A stretch of 64,000 nucleotides of DNA. Source: Planctomycetota bacterium. GTDB lineage: Bacteria; Planctomycetota; UBA1135; UBA2386. A program made the position numbers and the translations under genes. The notes under the pieces are model-generated. The model worked only from the letters and a program-made list of their open reading frames with translations, searched no databases and was not told where the DNA came from. The stretch is from contig JACKIB010000001.1 of the NCBI GenBank assembly GCA_020638695.1, positions 248,001 through 312,000 on the forward strand, given 5' to 3'. Positions 15,616 to 24,450 of this stretch are shown piece by piece; the first letter of the stretch is position 1, and the number at the start of each line of letters is the position of its first letter.

Positions 15616-16506
15616 ATGCTCGCCGAGCTGAACGACCGCTTCGCCATCCCTGGGATCCTCGAGTTCACCTCCGGCCGGGGATCGCTGCCGATGGCCCGCG
15701 TCGCATCCGATCTCTGCGCGGGCGAGGTCTACCTGCACGGCGCGCACGTCACGGGATGGCGGCCGCGGGGCCATGACGAAGTCTTGTGGGTGAGCCGCGA
15801 TGCGCGGTTCGAGCGGGGCACGCCGATCCGCGGCGGCGTGCCGATCTGCTGGCCCTGGTTCGGCCAAGATCCGACGGGGGCGGAACGCCCGGGGCACGGC
15901 TTCGCACGGATTCGCTCGTTCACCGTCACCCGCAGCGAACTCCTGGCCGATGGTCGGTGTGCGGTCGACCTCACTCTGCGCAGCGAGGCCGAGACCCAGG
16001 ACTGGTGGAACCACGAGTTCGATCTGACGCTGACCGCGACGTTCGGCACCGAGCTCGACCTTCGCCTGCGGATGGAGAACCGCGCCAGGGAGCCGGTGAC
16101 CATCACCGCGGCGCTACACACCTACCTGTCGGTGGCCGCTGTCGAGCAGGTATCGATCACCGGGTTGTCGGGCCTCGACTACCTCGACAAGACGAGGGGT
16201 TTCGCGCGGTTCCACCAGGACATCGAGCCGCGCATCCAAGGCGAGGTCGATCGCGTGTACTTGGGGACCGACGCGACCTGCGAAGTCACCGACCCGGGAC
16301 TCGACCGCCGGATCCGCGTGGGCAAGCGCGGCAGCCACACCACCGTGCTGTGGAATCCGGGCGTCGAACTCGCGGCGCGGATGACGGATCTCGACGGGCA
16401 CGGACAGATGCTCTGCATCGAGGCTGCCAACGCCGCAGAGGACGCCGTGCATCTCGATCCCGGGGCACACCACACCCTCGGGACCACGTTGGCGGTGGGG
16501 AGGTGA
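15616..16506 (+). CDS. D-hexose-6-phosphate mutarotase (aldose 1-epimerase family)
   Basis: This 296-aa cytoplasmic enzyme interconverts anomers of glucose-6-phosphate and related sugars. The fold is the galactose-mutarotase beta-sandwich. Family marks are HGAHVTGWRPRGHDEVLWVS near the N-terminus, the substrate loop RGGVPICWPWFG, the catalytic His in PGHGFAR, AALHTYL in the centre, and the late WNPGVELAARMTDL with the expected acid. Its length fits YeaD-type proteins (~290). ATG 15616 fits family starts; the longer frame from 15517 adds a low-complexity head. It follows the sigma-factor fusion by 136 bp on the same strand, with no visible functional link. Confidence 0.9.
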   Translation: MLAELNDRFAIPGILEFTSGRGSLPMARVASDLCAGEVYLHGAHVTGWRPRGHDEVLWVSRDARFERGTPIRGGVPICWPWFGQDPTGAERPGHGFARIRSFTVTRSELLADGRCAVDLTLRSEAETQDWWNHEFDLTLTATFGTELDLRLRMENRAREPVTITAALHTYLSVAAVEQVSITGLSGLDYLDKTRGFARFHQDIEPRIQGEVDRVYLGTDATCEVTDPGLDRRIRVGKRGSHTTVLWNPGVELAARMTDLDGHGQMLCIEAANAAEDAVHLDPGAHHTLGTTLAVGR

Positions 16507-16705
16507 ACCGTCGGCGACCTCGTCGCCGTCTGATCCCGGCCGTCACAACGGGACATCGACACCCCGCATCCGAGAGCGGGCAGTTGGAAATCCTTCGGGC
16601 CGCGCACCGCACTCGGCCTGGAGCGTCGCCGAACTGCGCGAGTCGTGGGACTCGCATTCACGTGCAACGGACTCTGGCGAGAATCCACGTGCGAGGTATC
16701 CCGGC

Positions 16706-16936
16706 ATGGAACTGATCTGGGCCTTGGTCGAGCTGTTCTACGTCCAGCTGCTCGGGGGCTTGGTCTGGATGCTCCTCTGGTTGGTCTTGCTACCGGTGTG
16801 GTTCGTGATCGCGACCCCGTTCGTGCTGGGGATGGCCGCATTCCGCCCCGGGAACTTCAGCGACAACGTGCACGGCTCATACAGCGCGATTTGGCACAGT
16901 GTCCGCAGGATGAGTCCTGCTGGCGGCGCGCGCTAG
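16706..16936 (+). CDS. Small membrane protein
   Basis: This 76-aa protein is mostly hydrophobic: residues ~3-45 form one long or two close transmembrane helices (LWMLLWLVLLPVWFVIATPF region). A short polar C-terminus (RPGNFSDNVHGSYSAIWHSV) follows. ATG 16706 has GAGG about 15 nt upstream. Hydrophobicity, Trp content and codon use look like a real small membrane protein rather than chance. I do not recognise the family and no function can be inferred. Confidence 0.5.
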   Translation: MELIWALVELFYVQLLGGLVWMLLWLVLLPVWFVIATPFVLGMAAFRPGNFSDNVHGSYSAIWHSVRRMSPAGGAR

Positions 16937-17263
16937 GAGTCCGCGCCATCCCGTGGCGAAAACTCCTAACGGGGCTTCGCCCCAGCCCGACGAGCGGTGT
17001 TCAGACAGCATCTTGCTCCTGGCTCGAACGAGGTCGCAACGGCCTACGCCCGGCGCCCTTCAATGCCCGCATCTCGCGGTTTCGGCTCTCTGCCTGTCGG
17101 AGACCTCGACACTCCACGTCAACTCGCGCCACCTTCGCGTGGCCTCGCTTATGCCAGGTCGTTCGCCGTTTGGCCTCGCGTCTGCTCTCGCGGGAGGGGG
17201 GAGTTCTGCTTGTCTCGACCGAAACTTGACTCAAATGCCCCGGCTTCGCTGGGCCTAGGCCTC
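16937..17263. other. Gene-poor stretch between convergent genes
   Basis: No convincing gene is seen in this stretch. A GC hairpin with a TTC loop (GGGGCTTCGCCCC, 16969-16981) lies 32 bp after the small membrane protein gene and may end its transcript. The rest is pyrimidine-rich and has short open frames on both strands with no family resemblance. It runs into the dispersed repeat at 17264. Confidence 0.5.
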
Positions 17264-17400
17264 TAGCCCGGACCATGCACGAGCAGCGACGCGAGATCGT
17301 GCGAGGTTGTTGCTGGCAAGGAGAACGGCAGGTTCTGACCTTCGACGAAGCCAGCAGCGAATGCGCGATCGCAGCAGCTCGGTCACGAATAGTCCGGCTA
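17264..17400 (-). repeat. Dispersed non-coding repeat, copy A
   Basis: A ~137-bp segment, read on the minus strand, matches 36942-37146 and in part 52580-52661. Shared blocks are GAGCTGCTGCGATCGCGCA, CGCTGGCTTC, GTCAGAACCTGC, and TTCTCC...GCACGATCTCGCG.CGCTGC. Its ends carry inverted TAGTCCGG-like motifs (near 17389-17400 and 17264-17277). No reading frame is conserved between copies. It lies in a convergent intergenic region. It may be a MITE-like element or a structured RNA/terminator region. Confidence 0.65.
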
Positions 17401-17436
17401 GCGACCGTCCATCCCGTGACTCACGCACCGCGGCGG

Positions 17437-18423
17437 CTACTTCAGCTGGAGGTCGCGCAGCTTCTTCTCGCGCGCCAGCAGCTCCTTGCGCTTCGCTTGC
17501 AGCGCGTCGTGACGCGACTTGAGCCGCCTGAACTGGGGCGACTTGGGTCCGCGCTTCTCCAGCGTGTCATCCAACCGACGGCTGACCTCCGCATCCTGGC
17601 TGTCGAGGGTATCGAACTGGTTGAGCAGTTCGAGCATGTCCTTGACCGCATTGACCGCGTCGCGCTTGTAGGAGGCACGCAGCAGCCCGCTCATCGTCTT
17701 CCACACCTCGGCCTGCGTCTGATCGCCGCGTAGCGTGTGCACCTGGGAGCCGTCGAAGGTCGCAAACAGCACGTGATCCGGCCGATCGGCGAACAGCACC
17801 CGCAGCGGGTGGCTCCGCTCGCGCACCGTCGCCGGCAGCCGCACGCAGTGGAACCAGCCGGTGAGCAGCATGGTTCGCTCGTTGTCGAGACTGCGGGTGA
17901 GCAGCGCGTCGTCCGTGCCCCGGCACTTGGTGCATTCACGCAAGACCAGGAGCGGCCGCCGATCGGCGCCGGCGAGCTTCGCCAACGCACCACGCATGTC
18001 GAGCTTCACCGCCGCGACGGTCTGCTTGCCTACGTGCTGCTTCTCGGGAACAGGGACCTCCCAGTCGATCGCCAGGCGTTGCTTGCTGCTGCGACCACGG
18101 GTGAACACGATCGGGATCCCGCGCGGTGCCCCCCGTCCGCTGGTCTTGGGACCGCCACCCCCACCGGGGATCGTCGGGGGCTTCGGCCCACTGGTGCGCG
18201 GACCACTCGGGGCCGGTGCCGGGGTGGAAGGCCCGGAAGGAGCGGGGCCGTTCGGCGTGGTGGGCGCTGCCGGAGCGGGTGCGCCAGGGCTGGGGGTCGG
18301 CACCCCCGGGTTCACCGGGGCAGAGCGCACCGGCGGACGCGGCGGCGGCTCGCACTGCGGAAGGGCCAAGAGTTGCGCACCCAGGAGCGCGGCGACACAC
18401 ACGGTCGAGGAGAAACGGATCAT
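17437..18423 (-). CDS. Exported thioredoxin-like protein with proline-rich linker and coiled coil
   Basis: This 328-aa protein has a Sec-type signal (MIRFSSTVCVAALLGAQLLAL); a Cys in LPQC could make it a lipoprotein, but the lipobox is poor. Residues ~25-105 are an extreme Pro/Ala/Gly/Thr-rich linker. Residues ~130-235 look like a thioredoxin-fold domain with a redox CxxC, LRECTKC (Cys164-Cys167), and later strand DHVLFATFDGSQ. The last ~65 residues form a charged coiled coil (SRHDALQAKRKELLAREKK). This layout suggests a cell-wall-spanning redox protein, but that is inference. ATG 18423 is chosen for the signal peptide. It is divergent from the TMTC-like gene. Confidence 0.65.
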   Translation of the reverse strand: MIRFSSTVCVAALLGAQLLALPQCEPPPRPPVRSAPVNPGVPTPSPGAPAPAAPTTPNGPAPSGPSTPAPAPSGPRTSGPKPPTIPGGGGGPKTSGRGAPRGIPIVFTRGRSSKQRLAIDWEVPVPEKQHVGKQTVAAVKLDMRGALAKLAGADRRPLLVLRECTKCRGTDDALLTRSLDNERTMLLTGWFHCVRLPATVRERSHPLRVLFADRPDHVLFATFDGSQVHTLRGDQTQAEVWKTMSGLLRASYKRDAVNAVKDMLELLNQFDTLDSQDAEVSRRLDDTLEKRGPKSPQFRRLKSRHDALQAKRKELLAREKKLRDLQLK

Positions 18424-18640
18424 CGGAGCTCCTTGCTCGGTCGTCAGGGACCGGTGCGGCGCCCGGGATCGCGCCCACCGCGTGGAGTGTAGTCCCGCCG
18501 GTTCCGTCGGCAACACACCCCGACCCGCCGATCAGGTCCGCGTCGTGAAATCGTGCACGTGGCCCCTCGGCGAAGCGTGGGATCTTTCCACGGTCGCACC
18601 CGTCCCGCGCCTCGCACCGGCAACACGCGAGGCACAGCGA

Positions 18641-20713
18641 ATGCCCCTGGGTGCAACGCCGACCAGTTTTGCCCGCTCGCCGGGCGCGGGAGCCGATACG
18701 GATGGTGTGGATCGACCCCCCGGCGCGCCGCCCCGACACCGCCCCCGCACCGGCCTGTGGCTGGCGCTGATCCTCGCGTTGTCGGTGGGCGTGTTCGCCC
18801 CGACGCTGTTGAACGGGTTCACCTACGACGACCCGCACTACGCTCGACTCACCAACCCCGATGGCGAGCGAAACCCGATGGTCGCGTCCCTGCAGCCGTT
18901 CCTCGACTACTGGCAGGTCCCGATGAACCACGGTGCCGGGGCACCGTGCCGAGGGTTTCGGCCGGTGACCGTGTACGGCTACGCGCTGGTCAACCACTTC
19001 GCGGCAGACCCGGTGGGCGATGGGGAAGACGCTGCAATGGCGCACCACATCATCAATCTCCTGCTGCACGGTCTCGGCACGTTGCTGGTGTTCTTCCTGA
19101 TCCGCCCGTTGCTCGGGGTGGGTCCGGCGCTGGTCGGCTGCATGGTGTTCGGGGTCCACGCGCTGCACAGCGGAGCGGTGGCGGCGATCGTCGGCCGGGC
19201 CGAACTGCTCGCGTTCGCGCTCGGCGCGGCGGCGACGCTGCTGGCGACCCGCGCGCTGTCGCCGACGTCCGGCCGCAGCGCCGCGCGTCTGTGCGCTGCA
19301 GGCGTGATGCTACTGCTCGCTTTCGCCAGCAAGGAGAGCGCCGTCGCTTGGGTAGGCTTCCTGCCGCTCTACGCCCTCGCCCGCGGCGTGCCACTCCGAC
19401 CACGTGGAATCGCGATCGCGCTACTGCTCGGGCTGCCGCTGGTGCTGTTCCTCACGCTGCGCCAGCTGATGCTCGCCACCCATATCGCGCCACTCGGCCC
19501 ATTCACCGTCGAGTACGACGCCAACCCATTGTTCAACGCCGGCACGCTACCGCGGCTGCGCACCGCGACGTGGATCCTGCTGTGCGCACTCGGCAAAACC
19601 GTGTGGCCGTGCGCCCTCAGCTGCCACTACGGGGACGGCCCGTTCCCACTGGTCACCGCGACTGCCGATCCGCGGTTCCTCGGGGCCGCGTCCGTGCTGC
19701 TCGCGCTCGCTGCCGCAGCGTTCCGCGCCCGGCGCCATGCTCCCGCGCTGGCCCTCGCGGCCGCGGCGTGGTTCGGTTTCTCGTTCATCACCTCGAACCT
19801 CGCGTTCCCGATCGAGACGAACTTCGGCGACCGCCTGTTCTACATTCCGGTGCTCGGGTTCGCGCTGCTGCTCGCGGCGGCCGCCGCGCACTGCCCGGCG
19901 CGCTGGCGCACTCCGGCCATCCTGCTGCTCGCGGCATGGGTCGCCTGGAACGCAGGTCAGTCGGTGGCCCGATCCCGCGCCTGGTTCGACAACACGACGT
20001 TGTTCACCACCGACGTCACACATCAGCCGAGCTCGGTCGGGCTGCACATCGACCTCGCCGGGGTGCAGGCCAGCCGCTTCGACGCCGCCGGGAGTCGCGC
20101 GACGCTGCGGCGCGCCGCGGAACTCAACCCGCATTCGGCTCGCGCGCTACGGCTGTTGGCGGAGAGCGTCGCCGGACCCGAGGCGGAACCGCTGCTGCGC
20201 CGTGCGTTGGCGTCTCCGCTGCTGGTTCGCGCGACCGAAGGCAAGCGAGTGCTGTGGCAGCTCGGCGCGGTGTACGCCCGCGATGGCAGGCCGGCGGCGG
20301 CTCGCGCCGCGGTCGAAGCGGCCTTGGCCTGCGACCCGTTCGACGAACACGTGCGGATGCACTTGCTGCGCGAAACCCTGCGCGCCGGCGAGCTGCAGCG
20401 GTGTCGCTGGCTGCTCGACGCGGGACTGGCGTTGCGCCCCGACGATCCGAACCTGGTGCTCTACCGCGCCGCCTTGGCACACCATCAACGGCAGTTCGCC
20501 GCCGCGGCCCAGGACTTCGCGCGCTGCCTCGATCACCTTCCGCCGCTGCAGTTCGTCGTCGAAGGACGGCTGTGGCACGCCGACAGCTTGCTGCAGCTCG
20601 GCGACCCGACGGGCGCGCGGCGGATCGCCGTGCAGATCCGCTCCCACGCCGCACGTTGGCCGGAGACTGCGGCGGAATGTGCACGCCTGCTCACCGCCGC
20701 AGCTCCCAGATAG
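18641..20713 (+). CDS. TMTC-like polytopic membrane protein with TPR domain
   Basis: This ~690-aa protein has about ten transmembrane helices (residues ~45-430) followed by TPR-like helices (~460-690). The first loop after helix 1 reads NGFTYDDPHYARLTNPDG. The next helix contains HHIINLLLHGLGTLLVF, and a later one VHALHSGAVAAIVGRAELL. This is the arrangement known from TMTC/DUF1736 proteins, which are GT-C-type O-mannosyltransferase-like. The conserved aspartates of the first loop are present. It may transfer a lipid-linked sugar to exported proteins, which is inference. The start is uncertain: ATG 18641 lacks a strong ribosome-binding site, and a GTG at about 18707 would give a shorter N-terminus that still keeps all helices. 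Confidence 0.72.
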   Translation: MPLGATPTSFARSPGAGADTDGVDRPPGAPPRHRPRTGLWLALILALSVGVFAPTLLNGFTYDDPHYARLTNPDGERNPMVASLQPFLDYWQVPMNHGAGAPCRGFRPVTVYGYALVNHFAADPVGDGEDAAMAHHIINLLLHGLGTLLVFFLIRPLLGVGPALVGCMVFGVHALHSGAVAAIVGRAELLAFALGAAATLLATRALSPTSGRSAARLCAAGVMLLLAFASKESAVAWVGFLPLYALARGVPLRPRGIAIALLLGLPLVLFLTLRQLMLATHIAPLGPFTVEYDANPLFNAGTLPRLRTATWILLCALGKTVWPCALSCHYGDGPFPLVTATADPRFLGAASVLLALAAAAFRARRHAPALALAAAAWFGFSFITSNLAFPIETNFGDRLFYIPVLGFALLLAAAAAHCPARWRTPAILLLAAWVAWNAGQSVARSRAWFDNTTLFTTDVTHQPSSVGLHIDLAGVQASRFDAAGSRATLRRAAELNPHSARALRLLAESVAGPEAEPLLRRALASPLLVRATEGKRVLWQLGAVYARDGRPAAARAAVEAALACDPFDEHVRMHLLRETLRAGELQRCRWLLDAGLALRPDDPNLVLYRAALAHHQRQFAAAAQDFARCLDHLPPLQFVVEGRLWHADSLLQLGDPTGARRIAVQIRSHAARWPETAAECARLLTAAAPR

Positions 20714-20728
20714 TCCGCGACGCCGCGG

Positions 20729-23700
20729 TCAATCACCGAGCACGAACGCGAGTGGTGCACTCAGGTCGGTGCCGAGCGGCGGATTGGCGTTGATCCCGAG
20801 CGCCGATTGCCCCGCCATGCGCACGCCGCGCAGCGAGGTCAGGTTGGGGATCATCATGCTCGGCCAATCGAACCGACCCGCAGCATCGGTGGTGAACGCC
20901 AGGGTGGGGCCGAGGCTCGGGTCGACGAACATCCGGCAGCGCGCGTCGAGTTCGATCGGCACGGCGAGCGGAAGGCCGATGGCGAACACCCCGAAGGTCG
21001 CAGGATGACGGCTGCGCAGCGCGACGTGCACCGTGTTGCCGAGCACCGGGTCGGTGGCGTGCAACCGCGGCTCGTCGGATTGGAACGCACATCCGCTGCC
21101 GAACGGATAGGTGATCGCACCGACCTCGATGCCGAACACGTCGCCGTCCCGGCTCCCACTTCGCCCATCGTCGCCGACAAACCACAGGGAACCGCGGACC
21201 AACACGCCGGGCCCCAGCGCGCCGTCTCCCGCCCCCGGCCGCAAGTCGAACCAGGGGCGCGTTCCCGCGGCCGTACCGTCACTCTGCCACCATTCGGTGC
21301 CGAGCGACGCGAGGCCACGCACCTGGAACAACAGTCGGCGGCTACCGAGCGATCGCATTTCGTGCAGCGTCGGCAGGTCCGAACCTTCCAGCGGAAAGCT
21401 GCGCACCAGCGACGTGCCGGCCGCCGTCCCGTCGCTGGTCCAGAGTTCGGTGCCGGTCGTCTTGGCCACGACGAAGAACAGCCGCGCTCCAACCAGCGTG
21501 AGCGCCGTCGCGCTCGCCGGCAAACCCGTGGCCACGACCTTCGTGCCCGCGACGGTTCCGTCGCCGCGGGTGAGCGACACGGAACCACTGCTGCGCTCGA
21601 GTGCGACCAGGTCGCCGTCGAGGTCGACCAGCGCCGCGATCGAGCCGTTGCGCAGCAGTCGTGTCCCGGCCGGAGTACCGTCGGTCTCCCACAGCTCGCC
21701 GGCGGCCCGACCGACTGCCATGCACACCCGCTCCCCGACGCGCGCCCAGTGCAGCTCGCCGACCGGAGCCGGGAACTGCAGCAACGGGACCGTACCCGCC
21801 GCAGTGCCATCGCTCACCCACACCGCGTGGACTCCCGGGACCTCGCCCTCGGTGACCAGTACCCGGCCGTTCAGGCGCAGGAACCGACCCGCCCGGAGCG
21901 GCGCGAGAAAGCGCAACGCGGTCCCGTCGGTGGTGGCATACAGCCCGTGGCCAGAGGCCTGCGTGTAGCCCTCGAGCAACAGCCACGCGTCGGTGGCCGC
22001 ACCGCGCACCGGCCACCCGTTCCCGCCTTCGAGGTCGAGCCCGGCGACCCGCGTGGTGCCGGCGGAGGTCCCGTCGCTGCGGAACAGCGCCAGCTTGCCC
22101 GGCTGATCGTAGCCGCTGAAGAACAGGTGCTTGCCGAGCGCCACTCCCTCCAGCGCACCGTGATCCGGCCCATTGCCCAGATCGTGGTCGCGCAGCCCTG
22201 AGCCCGCGCCGACCTGCAGGTCGGCGAGCAGCCGCGCCCCGGCCGACCCACCGTCGAACCCCCACGGCTCGCTCCCCGTGGCGGAGCCGTGCGCCGCGAA
22301 CAACAGGCGCTCGTCGTGCGCGATCAGCCCGGCGATCCGCGCCGGGCGCGTGCGCGGCGCGTAGGCGTCGAAAGTGCCACCGACGCGGATGAGCTGCCGG
22401 TTGGCAGGCGTGTAGACGAACACCGCCGGGCTGCCTGGCGCGACGTCCGCGACGAAGGCCACACCGCCGCCGGGCCACCGCACCATGCTGCGCGGGAACG
22501 AGTCTCCCGCTCCGGCCTGAATGTCGGCGACCAGCCGGATGGTGCCCCCGTCGTACTCCCACAGCTCCACTCCACTGCTGCCGTCGGTCGCCGGGAAGTA
22601 GACCCGCGCCCCATCGCCAATCAGCACCCGTTCCCGGCCGTAGCCACTGCTTCCGGTGCTGTCCCACGGTCCCGCTCGAAGATCGGTGATCCGCGTCGTT
22701 CCAGCGGCGGTGCCGTCGGTGCGCCACAGCTCTTCGCCGTGCAGGAGATCGAAGCCGAAGAACACCATCTGGCCGTTCCACACCGCGGGATGCTGATCGG
22801 GAGTACCGATCACCCCGGGGCCACTGGCGGGGAAGTAGCTGCGGGATCCAGGGGGGGTACCGTCGGTGCGACACAAGTAAGTCGCGCCGGAGAAGCACAG
22901 CAGTTCGCCAGTCGGCAAGGTCGGGTCCGGGATCACCGCGTACGCCACGTGCTCGAGCCCAGGCTGGAAGAACACGTTCTGCAGTTGACCCGACTGCGGA
23001 TCGACACGCGACACGCCGTCGGGTCCGCTCACCAGGACAGCACCAGCGAGCACGCGCAGCCGATAGGGTGGCCGGTCCAGCTCGTGGGCGCGCAGCGGCA
23101 GCGAAGCGAGCGCGCGGGTGTTCGCCGCCGTACCGTCGCTGCGCCACAACCGCACGGCGCGGGCTGCCGGATCTTGGGCGAAGAAGTACAGCATTCCTCC
23201 CGCCTCGGTCGGTTGTTGGAGCGGCTGGCGCGTGGTGACCTGCGGCAGGGCAACTACCTTGACCGTCCCGGCGCTCGTTCCGTCGCTCCGCCACAGCGCG
23301 TAACCCTGCGCATCCTCCGCCCCGAACAACAGCAGCGCACCGAGCATCCCCAGCGGCCCGCGCACCGCGTCGTTCGGAACCAACGAGCTGGCGAGCCCCG
23401 GATAGATGTCCTTCACCAGCTGCGTACCGGTCGACGACCCGTCGCTGTGCCACAGCTCGAAACCGGCGGCGTCGCGCGCGAAGAAATAGACCCCACCCTT
23501 GCCGTCCGCGGTCAGGGCGAAGGGTTGCGAGCTCGCCGCGCCGGGGTGGATGTCGCGCACCAGCACCGGTTGGGTGCCCGCGCCGGGAAGCCGCAGCAAC
23601 TCGACCCCCTCGGCGCCGACGCTGCCGGCGAAGTAGAGGTCCGACCCGGATACGACCAGTCGCCGTTCGACCGGAACGCTGGTCGGATCCGGACCTGGGT

Positions 23701-23797
23701 CCGGGTCGACCAGTCGCTGGGGGTCCTGACAGGGGGCGACCGCGCCGGCCAGCACGGAGGCCAGCAGCAAACCGAGAAGCCGCGACGACGAGGGCAT
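20729..23797 (-). CDS. Large secreted protein with ELWxSDGTxxGT repeats and shared C-terminal module
   Basis: This 1022-aa protein begins with a Sec signal (MPSSSRLLGLLLASVLAGAV). It then carries roughly 14 repeats of 45-65 residues, each containing LWRSDGTSAGT-type motifs (ELWHSDGSSTGT, ELWRTDGTAAGT, ELWETDGTPAGT). Each repeat also carries a strand such as LLFGAEDAQGYA, consistent with a large beta-propeller. Such ELWxxDGTxxGT proteins occur in bacteria with complex envelopes; they have no established enzymatic role and are thought to be extracellular. The last ~110 residues, beginning FGSGCAFQSDEPRLHATD, are the same module seen on other exported proteins here. It is convergent with the TMTC-like gene, 15 bp apart. 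Confidence 0.85.
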   Translation of the reverse strand: MPSSSRLLGLLLASVLAGAVAPCQDPQRLVDPDPGPDPTSVPVERRLVVSGSDLYFAGSVGAEGVELLRLPGAGTQPVLVRDIHPGAASSQPFALTADGKGGVYFFARDAAGFELWHSDGSSTGTQLVKDIYPGLASSLVPNDAVRGPLGMLGALLLFGAEDAQGYALWRSDGTSAGTVKVVALPQVTTRQPLQQPTEAGGMLYFFAQDPAARAVRLWRSDGTAANTRALASLPLRAHELDRPPYRLRVLAGAVLVSGPDGVSRVDPQSGQLQNVFFQPGLEHVAYAVIPDPTLPTGELLCFSGATYLCRTDGTPPGSRSYFPASGPGVIGTPDQHPAVWNGQMVFFGFDLLHGEELWRTDGTAAGTTRITDLRAGPWDSTGSSGYGRERVLIGDGARVYFPATDGSSGVELWEYDGGTIRLVADIQAGAGDSFPRSMVRWPGGGVAFVADVAPGSPAVFVYTPANRQLIRVGGTFDAYAPRTRPARIAGLIAHDERLLFAAHGSATGSEPWGFDGGSAGARLLADLQVGAGSGLRDHDLGNGPDHGALEGVALGKHLFFSGYDQPGKLALFRSDGTSAGTTRVAGLDLEGGNGWPVRGAATDAWLLLEGYTQASGHGLYATTDGTALRFLAPLRAGRFLRLNGRVLVTEGEVPGVHAVWVSDGTAAGTVPLLQFPAPVGELHWARVGERVCMAVGRAAGELWETDGTPAGTRLLRNGSIAALVDLDGDLVALERSSGSVSLTRGDGTVAGTKVVATGLPASATALTLVGARLFFVVAKTTGTELWTSDGTAAGTSLVRSFPLEGSDLPTLHEMRSLGSRRLLFQVRGLASLGTEWWQSDGTAAGTRPWFDLRPGAGDGALGPGVLVRGSLWFVGDDGRSGSRDGDVFGIEVGAITYPFGSGCAFQSDEPRLHATDPVLGNTVHVALRSRHPATFGVFAIGLPLAVPIELDARCRMFVDPSLGPTLAFTTDAAGRFDWPSMMIPNLTSLRGVRMAGQSALGINANPPLGTDLSAPLAFVLGD

Positions 23798-23980
23798 TCG
23801 CGAACAACGTACCCCATCCCCTGGCGCGTGCGATCGCGGCGGGGCGTCGGATCGCCCGGCGGCCCGAGCCCCGGCCCGGCGCCGGCGTCGGCCCGGCGAC
23901 GCCCTCCGGACGACACCATCGGCCGGCCGCGCTATCGGACTCGTTCCGCCGGGAATCCGCGGCCTCCCGGTTGCGCATTC

Positions 23981-24019
23981 AAGACAGAATGTCTATGGTC
24001 CCGATAGACATTCTGTCTT
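23981..24019. promoter_or_regulatory. Probable BlaI-type operator (double dyad)
   Basis: A 39-bp perfect inverted repeat: arms 23981-23996 and 24004-24019, 7-nt centre. Each arm is itself a dyad, AGACAGAATGTCT and its complement AGACATTCTGTCT (AGACA-N3-TGTCT). Two adjacent dyads just upstream of a BlaI/MecI-family gene are the classic arrangement for autoregulation by this family. The site ends 17 bp before GTG 24037. Confidence 0.8.
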
Positions 24020-24036
24020 TCACCCGAACCCGCCCC

Positions 24037-24450
24037 GTGGCACGCACCCCGAAGGAGATCACCGACGCCGAGCTGACCGTTCTCGAGGCGCTGTGGGAAC
24101 GCCCCCGCGCCACGGTTCGGGAGCTCGCCGAGGCGCTCTACCCCGACGGCGGCGCGTCGCAGACCGCCACGGTACAGAAGCTCTGCGAACGACTCGAGGC
24201 CAAGCGCTGCGTGGCCCGCGACAAGCGCGAGCGCCCGGCGACCTACCGCGCGACGATCGATCGCGCCGCGCTGATCGGCCGACATCTGCGCGGGGTCGCC
24301 GACCGGCTGTGCGCCGGCTCGTTCACCCCGCTGCTGACCCACCTGGTGGAATCCGGCGAGATCAGTGACGCCGACCTGCAGCGCTTGCGCGAGCGGGTCG
24401 CGAACCTCGACGAGGGCGGCGCCCCCCCGCCACGGGAGGAACGCGAGTGA
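24037..24450 (+). CDS. BlaI/MecI/CopY-family repressor
   Basis: This ~137-aa winged-helix repressor starts with the family signature ITDAELTVLEALWERPRATVRELAEAL. The recognition-helix region is ASQTATVQKLCERLEAKRCV, and the wing is RDKRERPATYRATI. The C-terminal helices dimerise. Members repress their own operon until a membrane metalloprotease cleaves or inactivates them. The adjacent double-dyad operator is the likely binding site. GTG 24037 fits the family N-terminus; an in-frame ATG at 23995 lies inside the operator. No ribosome-binding site is visible, so the mRNA may be leaderless. Its stop overlaps the start of the M56 protease (GTGA). Confidence 0.9.
   Translation: MARTPKEITDAELTVLEALWERPRATVRELAEALYPDGGASQTATVQKLCERLEAKRCVARDKRERPATYRATIDRAALIGRHLRGVADRLCAGSFTPLLTHLVESGEISDADLQRLRERVANLDEGGAPPPREERE

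Noticed and set aside
20701..20728. AGATAGTCCGCGAC as another copy of the dispersed repeat
   Set aside because: Only about 10 bases match and none of the inner blocks are found.
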